A stretch of DNA of 64,000 nt from the NCBI GenBank assembly GCA_911728455.2, contig OU452223.1:12546174-12610173 (forward strand), in the 5' to 3' direction. The stretch comes from Marthasterias glacialis (lineage: Eukaryota; Echinodermata; Asteroidea; Forcipulatida; Asteriidae). This document shows positions 25,301 through 33,960 of the stretch, piece after piece. Numbering within the stretch: the first letter of the stretch is position 1; every line of letters begins with the position of its first letter. The notes beneath the pieces were generated by a model. The model searched no databases and had not been told where the DNA came from. It worked only from the letters and a program-made list of their open reading frames with translations. The position numbers and the translations under genes were made by a program.

Positions 25301-28300
25301 CTGGGATATGGGGCCAGTGCCTTCCCCGTAGTGTGCCTGACCCCAGACCGTTTGTGCTCTCGGAGACCCCAAATCACGACACGCGATGCTGCCCACCTTC
25401 AAGTCCCAATCGTGGTCACATATTGTACTCCACTGACCATCAAAGAGCACCTCAACCCGGCCCTCAAAGGGCAACGAGGTGTTAACCAGACGAACTTTCA
25501 AAAAGAAGAATTAGAAATAATTGTTTTTTAAGGTTGCGTTTCTAAAATAATCATTAGGAAGTTAAAAACATTTCATTCAAAGCATAACGGCTTTCTCCGT
25601 GCATTTTGGCCTCGTACGACGTGTCACACTTGTGTTTTCTTTATGTGTGCTGCAACACACCCGCTCACTACATTCGCGCTGAGCAACATTATCCAAGGTC
25701 ACGTGTTATTCGAACCACCCACATAACCAAGGCTTCGCTACACCATAGAGGGGGTCGAATGCCAAGCTTCGAATGATTATTAGGTTCTAACTTTAAAGAA
25801 AACCCTGCAAATATCATGCGTTAAAAGCGATACTACTGGAAATGACGCGTCTCACACAATGCGATCGATTGCTAAAATTCGGGCGACAACAAAAGATTCT
25901 CCGGAAAAAGGTCTAACATCGTCAGCTCCTGCTGCGTCAAAAATGATAGACCTATGATTGTGCTTTCGGAAAAGTCTTCTAAAGGGGGTGCGTCATCATG
26001 ATTACAGCATGTGGCAGTGCATCCTGGGAAGATGAACTCTCAGAAAGATACTGCCCACACGCGCGTGCTTGCGGTCAAATCACAAAGGGTGCCGTCTTTG
26101 TGCAACAGTGATGTGACCGCCGGCGCGCACGCTTGCAATAACTGGCTTATTCCATTTACTGCTATAATCATGACAACACACAGGCCCTTTAATTTGTAAT
26201 CCTTGTAAATCTGTAAATTAACTTGATAGTCGAGTTTTGTGAGCGGGTGATGTACTTACTGAAGAAGCATTCCATGCCAGCATCTTCACTGTGCCCACAG
26301 TTTTCATTGCCCCATCCATTATGTCGACATTGGTGGAGACTCTCTTCGTTGCCTGTGCATTTAAGGTCATCCAAGAGTATTGGGCCGTTGCCCTGTCCGT
26401 AAAAAGCCTTCGTCCTTGCCTGCTTCGCACCATCATACCCCAGCTGATGACAGGCGACTTCCGCGTCATTTAAATCCCAACTGTCGTCACACACGGTTCC
26501 CCATCTACCGTCGTGATACACTTCAACCCTCCCTGCGTTGACAATGGGACCATTTACGAGGCGAACTGTCAGATTGCAAATATATATTATTACAAAAATA
26601 AATACATAAATAAATAAATATAAATGGGATTTAGAATTACACGATTGAACGGATACAAGTAAGAAACTTGTCGCGAGTTTTAAAGATGAAGTTTCTTGAC
26701 CTGACTCGCATGAGGTCATCACCCTATAAATCTTGGAGGTGACATTTTATTTGGGAGTCGGATTCAATGGGAGACTTTTGAAACGTTAGCGGGCGCCCCA
26801 GTAAGCGGTCCTTTTCTTTAAAGAGGTTTCACGTGACGGCACCCGATACCTTTTTCTAATGCTGCGTGCACAAATAGATGCTGGAATTATTCAGCAGACG
26901 ACGCGCCAGCCATTGACTTTGTACAAGGCTGTACCCAATATGGCTGCGACATGAACTTTTCCCAGGGTCACGCAACCCTCTCTATTATGACAGCAATAGA
27001 AAAGGACCGCATACTGGGGCGCCCGCTAACGTCTCAAAAGTCTCCCATTCCATGTCTGTTTGTTAGGCCTTGCCAAATCAAGTGACTACGGCTACGGCCA
27101 TTGGCATCTGTGATAACATTGAATAATAGGCCTTTTTAGTGATCCGAGCCCAACTAGCTGCTTACCGGTAAGCAAATTTCTTTGCTGACTTTTAGCAGAA
27201 AAACATGCGTAAGCAAACGTGTATTTCATAAACGATGGAGAAGATTTGACTGCGCGTGTGCGCGTTCACAATGGATGTGCATTGTTGCGTCACACATCTG
27301 CTTACAGAAACCGCCGGCAAGCTATAGCGTGCCCTTTGTTGTGCTTACGGTTAGCAGTGTTTATGAAACAGACATTCTGCTAATGGCCGCTCCGTAAGCA
27401 GAAAACGTCTGCTCCCAGGCTTCATGAAATTTGGCTCAGCCTCCCCCGATGCCATCAATTCGGACGGACGTGACCTTACTGTGAAGGGTGCATTTAAGGT
27501 AATGCGCACGCGGTTAGACGCGCGCCAAATCTTTACATGCACTTTTAACACCAAAATGGCAGACAATGGCAGACAGTGGCCACATATGCCGTCAGTGCAA
27601 GGTGTCAATGCCTGCCAAAGCAATTTTGAAGGAGGACTGTCGCCATGATGATAGCAGGCCTGTGGCTGTACATTGAATTTAGAGTCCCCCCCCCCAGTCA
27701 CTGCACCCCCGCGTGCACTGGTCGACACATCACCGTGGTGTGACGGCCAGCATAGGCGCTCTTTCATATACGTACAGCCACAGGCCTGCTAAAAATAATT
27801 ATAAATTATCATAAGGACAGTCCCCCTTTAATTAAGGGATGGTTTTCTGTACATACTATAGTTGGTGCATTCCAAGCTTGAATCCTCCGAATGAGCGCAG
27901 TTAACGCCCGAATCACTGCGTGGGCAATCCAAGAGAGTTTCTTCACTGCCTTCACACGAGAGCTGGGATACGGGGCCAGTGCCTTCTCCGAAGCGTGCCT
28001 GACCCCAGACCCTTCGAGCGTCCGGATACCCAAGTTGACGACAAGCGACGTCGCCGTCCTTCATGTCCCAATCGTGGCCACAGACTGTAGACCAATTACC
28101 ACCGTGAAACACCTCCACTCTTCCAGCGTAAGGTACCAACCCGTTCACCAATCGTACGAACACATCTATTGACAATCAAACGGATTTGAAACCTCATTAA
28201 CACCAGCCAATTTGAGTCAATGTGTAACGGGTGTAATGTGGGCGGAGCTTATCTGTAAAGCAGAGACTGTGATTTGAAATCAGGTTTCGCCTCATGAGTT

Positions 28301-31300
28301 TAAAACAACCAAAACAATAATGTGCGATTTTTTTCCCCACAGTTGGTATTGACATCGTCCGCTTGAGATAAGCCCAAGAGATGAGGTTAACACTTACCAG
28401 GGAGCGTGGGTGTCGGTTCCAGTTGTTTCGGATCTGTAATCTGAACAAAAAAAATCAGTTTGTTTCCCCCACAGATGTCAACTTAAATCACACGCTACAA
28501 CAACAATTCAATATTAACAATGACAGTCAGCACGTAAACAGTGACGATTTTTTATAATGTCCAGATCCAAGCTCAACTGAACGCTCCCGAAGCTCTCCAC
28601 CTCGAACCACCGCCGTTGGTACCCCGGTGCCACAACTACGTGCCTTTTAATTCGAAAGTAAAAGGATCTTCGATTCACGTAAACTGTATGAAACGCTATT
28701 TTGTCTTCCCGTTTTGTATTTTAAGAAACGGGTATATGTCTTCTGATGACGTAATCATTATTGTTTCACCATAAGAGGCTATAGATTTACAAAGTGAACC
28801 AACTTGACCGTGTAATTTACATGTTCGTTCTTCAACATTCAAGCTAATTTCTTGGTTCATTGACTTACATGCAAGACGCTTCCTGTGATGCGACGAACTT
28901 CCCCGATCTTTATTCTGGTTTAAAGTACGCATCAATGTAGAGGTTTTTTTTATTGGTAAAATTATTGTAGATTTGCATTTGAAATGAGAAACAGGAAATT
29001 TTAAAAGTGAGGTATGAAGCAAGCACAGGTGACCTTGTCTGTGTGGGGACAGAAACGGGATTTACCTTGGCAGAGTTTGAAATATTATTTCATTTTTTAA
29101 CACCACAATAGAAATGGTGGGTGACGGACAATGTCCCTATCCTGTCGGTAAGTGTGACGTAATTCCACTGTAAGCCACGCCCACTTCACTCAAACTGACT
29201 CCAACCGATTGTGAGCAGCCCCATAGGACTTGCATTGAGCTAGTTTTTGTACACTGCAAAAACTGGGGGTGTTAAATTGATTCTCTTGGTATCTATATGT
29301 GACAACACCGACATGGTGTTAATTTTACCAACGATAAAGCAATAGGGATAACTATTACACCATGTCGGTGTTGTCACATATAGATACCAAGAGAATCAAT
29401 TAACACCCCCGTTTTTGCTGTATATGAGGATGTAACAATAAGTTTAATAATTGGACTTGGCTTTTACGTGTTCTTCAAAGACTCGAGGTCTTCTCAGAAT
29501 CATAAGTTTGTGTAAAAACAACGCCACGGACCAATAAAAGGTGTGACTTTTTTGTAAAATTACACACAAAAGTTTGCCAGCAATGATGCCGTGTGACGCA
29601 ATATCTTACCAACAGGGATTGACAGTTTGAAACACAGTATGAAACAAGCGGTAACTCGAGGTTACTCGAGGTTGAACCCCGGATAACCCTGGAGAACCTC
29701 AAAAAAAAAAAAAAAAAAAAAAAGCTTGAGGCTTACCTCGAGTTACCGCCTGTTTACCTTCGCATACATCAACTTCACACGCGGCTACTGCTGCCACGCC
29801 CACCGATGCGGGAGGCAACTCGTAGGCGCGGAAAATCGTAAGGTTTGGAAAATGCCCCACATCAACATTTCGATCTCTCCCAAAATACAATGAATGGGTG
29901 GCTTATGACCATTTTCGAAACCAAGGTTTTAGGCTTTGGCTCCGGCTTAGGCACCGTCCTTCTGTTTGAAATCCCGTACTCGAAAGTGTACGTTTTCAAC
30001 ATTACTGACGGAGGCCCCCTGCAGTCCAAAACCGAAGCCTGTTATACGCTGAAGCCGTGGCTTCGAAAAGGGCCAAAGACACTCATTTAATGTTATTTTG
30101 GGAGAGATCGAAATGGTGAAGTTTTGTTACTATGTTAGTAAGTCAAAACATCACATGCGCGTGCATCTACTGCTATACTTCCGGATTCATAAGCGAGCAC
30201 TATTATTATATCTTTTTGGCACTCAAAACAATGTAACGCTCAAAACAATTGACAAAAACTAATATTTACAACAAAACCTTGAGTCTTTGCAAACATAATT
30301 TGCGCATTTAGTTTATCACAATTCCTTTGATAGTTTATACAAATAAATGAACAAACGATTACAGTTATGGTTAATTTGTTGAAATCGTCGTGTGCCCGCC
30401 GGAAGAAGGTCGTAAGGCCGTACCACCCTATTCCGGGCACACAAAGTACAAGTTTTCAAACAAATTAGGCCAAGACTGTTGTATATTTGTTACTAGAATC
30501 ACTTCCAGGACATGTATTTCCATTCCCTCATGCGTAATATAACTTTCCTGCAATTACTTTTATACATGGCAGAAAAGTCAGTCTTCTGGAAACAAAAGTT
30601 TGGAATGTCATTGCAATACAACCTTTTGCCGGTCACACTTTCGTTACGTCCTTCTTCCGGGAACACGACGAAATAACGTATTTTATCACTGTTGAGCCCA
30701 ATCTACAAATTCGCATAATGTGATATTTACGTTGTCATAACGTTGTTACATCTTCGATAATACTTGGTGTAATTTGAACCGCATGATTCTTGACCCAAAT
30801 AAGTACTAACTAATGACCATTACTCGGTCTAGAAACCCTGCTAATCCACTGTATAAGATTGATGATCATACTCTGGAAAATGTGGATAATAGACCTTTCC
30901 CATGAAATATGTAAATTGGACATCGTGCGTGCGTGCGCACTTACATTTTGGTTGGCAAAATTTTGGGAACAGAGCGCCCTTTTGCATGGGACTGATGGGC
31001 GCGTACGCATTTATTTGTGCGTCTGCTTTGTACACATTTCAATGGCGTTTGCCAACCAACAGGGTCTGTACGCATGCGTGAATGCAATTAGCATATTTCA
31101 TGGGAAAGGTCCATTACAGATACCTGGGCGTTATTATCTCTAGGGACTTAAGCTGGAAAACACATGTTAATGCAGTCACTTCCAAAAGCCACTAGACTCA
31201 ACGGATTTATTGGTAGACTAACTTGTTAAATCTAGAAACCCTAAAATTTTGACCTCACTCTATCGTTCGATTAGCAGACCTGTACTTGAGCATGCTGCTC

Positions 31301-33134
31301 CCGTCTGGTGCCCTGTGCTTTCAACTCAGCAAGAAACGCTAGAAAGGGTGCAGAGACGATTCACCCGTTTCTGTCTAGGTTTGCCGAGAAGGGCTCTAAT
31401 TAATTCGGTCAATGAAATTGAGTATCCTGACAGGGATTCAATAGGGTTCATTTTTTATCAATTATGTTTGTTGTTAAATGTTCATATAACAAGTTTGACA
31501 TAGATAATGCCACGCATTTTTCAATCAATTGTAGACATACTGAAGCAGTTAAATTTTGCCATCAACGGGCTAGAACCAATGCTGCCCACCATTCCCTCTT
31601 TCACAGATTCCCTCGATTATGGGATGAATTACCGGCTAACATTACAGATACCATAATCCTTGGCTTATCCTCTTTCACAAACTCACTTAGAAAACATTTA
31701 TTAATCCCTGGCCATGAAGAGTCTTTGACCAAAACTGTTTAAAAATCCCTGCTCATTTTCAATACCTTGCTGCTATTTCAACTTTTGTCTTAATGATGTC
31801 CACATTTTGTTTTTTGTTGTTGTTTTGTTTATACTTCGAATTCATAAATGCTTATTTGCTATTGTATACACCAGAATTTCTACTTTGCCAAGTGTGTATT
31901 TTAAAATGTAAATTGTACCTTTTAAAGTTAACTTTGGTGCCATATCTTTTTTATATTGTGAGCCATGTTATTGCCCTTTACGTCTTTTAATGTTTGTCTG
32001 TTTTTAAATTGTGGCATCGGGAGATCAACTTGATAGTAATTAAGTTCCCTTTTTTTGAAATCCTTCAGGGGTGCAACTTTTTAAGACCGTCTTTGTGCAT
32101 GCATGTATTTTTTTCTCATAGTAGTTTGAGAAATTAATAAATGAAAATGAAAATGAATGAAAAATGATTGAAAGTTGGTCTGATATCATACACTTCTGAC
32201 CATGAACAGGCCTTAAAAGACAGTCTGCGGTCGATTCCGGTGTGACAAAAGGATTTTTGTCGCCCCGTCTCCCAAGTACACAGGAGGGATTTCCCCCCCA
32301 ACATGGGTATTCTGTTCTGCACAAGTGCAGACTTAACTTTAGTCTGCGTGCTGCTCGCTGCGGCGAGCGAACTTTACCTGAATGGGACACATGGGTCTTC
32401 GTTCTCCCAAAACGAAGCAAAACACATTTGAAGGAACCCAACAGTTACATACAAATGTTGCAAGTGTCTTTGAAGTTGAAATATTATAGGAACCAAATGA
32501 AGTTGATTGATATGAGTATAGCGAAACAATTGAGTACGGGACAAATAGGGTAGAAAGTCGAACCGAGGGAAACGTTTTCCTATAGAAGATTTTGTCCACC
32601 GCTGGACTGCTGTGGAGGTGGGGGCTTCCTGGGAGGTCGCTTGATCCTCATCACACAGAAGAAAACGAATGAATGAGTAAAAGCAGTCTTTATTATCACC
32701 GAAACTTCAAAGGCTTACAGATAAACTTGTCTTTTTTCTTATTCTTTCGTTTGTTTGTCTCACTGTTTAAGCTACCCATAGAAAAAAAAACCACTTACCT
32801 TCCAGTCTTCACCCTCGGCTGACCAACAGTAAACGAGATCAGTCTCTCCAGTAATTTCTACCGATGAGGCTGTGGAGGCGTTCATTAGATGACACTCCTT
32901 CCTCCCAGAGAAGTAATTGATGGACTGACACTTGGGATGATCGAAGCAGCGGGTCAGACATCGAGACTTAGACTTGATCTTCTCCAGGACCTGCAGGGTG
33001 TGGCCCGTCAGACGGGCCCCGGAGTCACACCTGACTTCGAAGTTACGGAGCTGTGCGGTCGAATCAGATCTTCGGACCAACAAGATCAGAATGGTTAGCC
33101 AGATACAGTGAGTGTAAGCCACGGTGAACCTCAT
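22003..33134 (-). CDS. Secreted PAN plus seven-SRCR protein, nine exons, complete
   Basis: Minus-strand exons: 32799-33134, 28398-28440, 27857-28165, 26260-26565, 25201-25494, 24354-24659, 23517-23822, 22967-23269, 22003-22316. All have GT-AG borders; phases join to an 838-aa frame with a TAA stop. Order: signal peptide (1-27), PAN/apple domain with six Cys (36-103), Thr/Pro-rich linker, then seven SRCR domains (about 127-838). No membrane segment follows the last domain, so the product is predicted to be secreted. SRCR proteins commonly bind microbial surfaces and modified self ligands; an immune or coelomic-fluid role is inference. Each SRCR shows the VRL.(N/D)G, GR(V/L/I)E(V/L), WGTVCDD, CRQLGY, YGQG and C..S...L..C pattern. 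The PAN+SRCR arrangement has no named orthologue that I recognise. A further 5' or 3' alternative exon cannot be excluded. Confidence 0.9.
22967..23269 (-). CDS. SRCR domain 6 exon
   Basis: A 303-bp phase 1-1 exon between ...GAACAG and GTAAGTTT. Six cysteines are in the group-A spacing (TVCDD, VVCHEMGY, GFSC, YQC, HNC, LEC). It is closest to domain 5 (shared GGA.YGQGT.PI and C.RA.WG.HNCSH.QD). Confidence 0.9.
23517..23822 (-). CDS. SRCR domain 5 exon
   Basis: A 306-bp phase 1-1 exon with acceptor TGGAAG and donor GTAAGTAC. It has the full six-Cys set (GSVCDDGWD, VACRALGY, LSC, YKC, HNC, LEC). It carries the HYGQG motif and the SHSQDSSLEC ending. Confidence 0.92.
24354..24659 (-). CDS. SRCR domain 4 exon
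   Basis: A 306-bp phase 1-1 exon with acceptor CTGATAG and donor GTAAGTAT. Six core Cys plus one extra: the second core cysteine is doubled (TVCCRQLGF). The SHSED motif is replaced by ATTEKAG. It pairs with domain 2: both have WGTVCDDSWD(I/L)ND, ILLD(E/D)(V/L)KC and CRH.GWGN, and matching flanking intron sequence. Confidence 0.9.
25201..25494 (-). CDS. SRCR domain 3 exon
   Basis: A 294-bp phase 1-1 exon, the shortest of the set, with acceptor TTGAAAG and donor GTATGTGT. It pairs with domain 1: both have WST(V/I)C.HDWD, WGQA..GEGTGP, QLSC.GSEETLLDCPRSD and SEDSSLEC, and both use a GTATGT donor where the other domains use GTAAGT. Confidence 0.92.
26260..26565 (-). CDS. SRCR domain 2 exon
   Basis: A 306-bp phase 1-1 exon with acceptor CTGACAG and donor GTAAGTAC. 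It has the canonical six-Cys SRCR: WGTVCDDSWD, VACHQLGY, FYGQGNGPILLDDLKC, HQCRHNGWG, ENC, MEC. It is the partner of domain 4 by sequence. Confidence 0.93.
26767..27049. mobile_element. MITE with ATGGGAGACTTTTGA termini
   Basis: About 50 bp at the left (ATGGGAGACTTTTGAAACGT, then the TAGCGGGCGCCCCAGTA segment) recurs inverted at 26997-27049 with few mismatches. The ~280-bp element lies in the intron between SRCR domains 1 and 2. There is no coding capacity and the target duplication is unclear. Confidence 0.8.
27652..27791. mobile_element. MITE with perfect 20-bp terminal inverted repeats
   Basis: TAGCAGGCCTGTGGCTGTAC at 27652-27671 is exactly inverted at 27772-27791. Just outside, GGAGGACTGTC (about 27630) and GACAGTCCCCC (about 27814) are also inverted, so this may be the core of a larger or nested element. 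It abuts the SRCR domain 1 exon. Confidence 0.75.
27857..28165 (-). CDS. SRCR domain 1 exon
   Basis: A 309-bp phase 1-1 exon with acceptor TCAATAG and donor GTATGTAC. Six Cys: STVCGHDWD, VACRQLGY, LSC, LDC, VNC, LEC. The usual WG before the third-last Cys is replaced by RSDSG, as in domain 3. Confidence 0.92.
28398..28440 (-). CDS. Linker exon between PAN and SRCR domains
   Basis: A 43-bp exon with acceptor GTTCAG and donor GTAAGTG, phase 0 in and phase 1 out. It encodes ITDPKQLEPTPTLP and shifts the frame from the phase-0 PAN exon to the phase-1 SRCR exons, which is strong evidence that it is used. The Thr/Pro content suggests a flexible, possibly O-glycosylated hinge. Confidence 0.85.
29250..29424. 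mobile_element. Hairpin MITE with ~44-bp perfect arms
   Basis: Left arm about 29271-29321 and right arm about 29354-29404 match without mismatch over roughly 44 bp (core TATCTATATGTGACAACACC). Outer ends ACACTGCAAAAAC and GTTTTTGCTGTAT continue the symmetry. It lies in intron 1 of the SRCR gene. The perfect arms imply a recent insertion. Confidence 0.88.
29701..29723. repeat. Poly(A) tract between inverted CTCGAGGTTACC-like motifs
   Basis: A 23-bp A run. It is flanked on the left by GTAACTCGAGG and on the right by CCTCGAGTTACCG in inverted orientation, together a small foldback of about 110 bp (about 29649-29758). Confidence 0.75.
29866..30115. mobile_element. Nested foldback elements
   Basis: The outer arms ATTTCGATCTCTCCCAAAATA (29867-29887) and its exact inverse (about 30093-30113) enclose a second inverted-repeat element. 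That inner element runs from CCATTTTCGAAACCAAGG at about 29909 to its degenerate inverse at about 30074. The inner family also occurs at 33813-33960. It lies in SRCR gene intron 1. Confidence 0.75.
30386..30670. mobile_element. MITE with CGTCGTGTnCCC termini
   Basis: Left CGTCGTGTGCCCGCCGGAAG, continuing AAGGTCGTAA, is inverted at the right end (TTACGTCCTTCTTCCGGGAA then CACGACG). The ~285-bp element has no frame and lies in SRCR gene intron 1. Confidence 0.8.
30790..32160 (+). mobile_element. Decayed non-LTR retrotransposon (LINE) 3' part, interrupted by a MITE
   Basis: Plus-strand segments encode an RT thumb/connection region: ITRSRNPANPLYKIDDHTLE at 30800-30890, then YRYLGVIISRDLSWKTHV at 31115-31170, then LYRSISRPVLEHAAPVW (31258 on) and RFPRLWDELPANI (about 31607 on). 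These are the YLGV and PVLEYxxPVW landmarks of CR1/jockey-like elements. Frameshifts separate the blocks, so it is dead. A MITE sits at 30891-31114 between Asp-Asn and Tyr of the YLGV block. The 3' end has an AATGAAA-rich tail at 32135-32165. It lies in SRCR gene intron 1, opposite to the gene. Confidence 0.82.
30891..31114. mobile_element. MITE inserted inside the LINE
   Basis: The ends AGACCTTTCCCATGAAATAT and ATATTTCATGGGAAAGGTCC are inverted repeats of about 20 bp. Symmetry continues inward (GTAAATTGG and CAATTAGC; TTGGTTGGCAAA and TTTGCCAACCAA). Removing it restores a contiguous RT block on either side, which gives relative age: MITE younger than LINE. Confidence 0.85.
32799..33134 (-). 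CDS. First coding exon: signal peptide and PAN/apple domain
   Basis: The exon opens with ATG at 33132-33134 and ends at AAG before GTAAGTGG (phase 0). Residues 1-27 are a signal peptide with core IWLTILILLV. Cys at 36, 59, 63, 69, 81 and 103 follow PAN/apple spacing, with C.TRC....KC.S.NY and EC.LMN typical of the fold. N85 is a glycosylation sequon (NAS). PAN domains mediate protein or carbohydrate binding. Confidence 0.87.
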
Positions 33135-33315
33135 CTCGGTATGTCTTTTTTAGCGCTACTTAAGCGGTCCGGGTAGATTCAAACCGAATACCAAACTCAC
33201 ACTCTCAATTGTTAATGATCTTTGTTGTTAGGTTAAACAATAAAAATGGTGGTAGCATTGTGTGAATTTGGACGACGAGTCGTCAGCCAAATAAAGGCGT
33301 TTCGATATTTCGTAT

Positions 33316-33322
33316 CTTTATA
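33316..33322 (-). promoter_or_regulatory. Possible TATA box of the SRCR gene
   Basis: On the minus strand TATAAAG lies about 180 bp upstream of the PAN exon ATG. That leaves room for a roughly 150-bp 5' UTR. It is positional evidence only; no transcript start is known. Confidence 0.3.
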
Positions 33323-33812
33323 GGAAAGTCTACCTCCTAACAATCAGCCGGAGGCAAATAAACACCTCCGTTCTGTCTTATAATGGAAGATATTTGTCGT
33401 CTGATTAGATTAATCTGAAAAGCATTGTGTGCACTCACAGCAGCGTGAACCAGTCAAATTCTGGCAACAGGGGTTTCTATACTGTCAACGTATCGGCAAA
33501 CCTTTTAGTTTGTGTGAGAGCAGGCTGTTATTAAACCTACTAATTAGCTATGTTTGTACCGAGCGGACCATGCAATGATGGCGACTGTGCGACAAGTTTC
33601 CGAGTTCGTTGACTTCAGTGCTTCAGGGCGGGGCCCGTGCATTTAAGTTACCTACAAAGTTTAGGTCCGGGCTACAGTTCGGTCTCTGGCTACATTTAGG
33701 GGCACACAGTCGACTCGATACTGGACTGGTCCCAGTATTTATCCGTAAAAATTAAGACAGGCACTGGCCTTCCAAACCCAGTGGTTTCATTGGATATAGA
33801 CATACGATACGA

Positions 33813-33960
33813 GGGCCCTTTTAAAGAAACCATGACTTGGGCTTGGGCTTGGGCTCTGTCCGACTTATCGAAGCCCTGTAAGGAAAGCACATGTTTTCTA
33901 AATAACTGACGGAGCCTGAGCCTAAGCCCAAGCCCCAAGCCGTGGTTTCGAAAAGGCCCA
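33813..33960. mobile_element. MITE with GGGCC(C)TTTT..GAAACCA termini
   Basis: The left end GGGCCCTTTTAAAGAAACCA pairs with the right end TGGTTTCGAAAAGGCCCA in inverted orientation. GGGCTTGGGCTTGGGC and GCCTAAGCCCAAGCCCC arms continue the dyad. It belongs to the same family as the inner element at 29909-30074. Confidence 0.75.

Noticed and set aside
32339-32599. 86-aa minus-strand frame ending at a GTAAAG donor, possibly an extra exon of the SRCR gene
   Set aside because: It cannot be inserted between the PAN exon (phase 0) and the linker exon with a credible acceptor, and it resembles nothing; the PAN-linker join already closes in phase.
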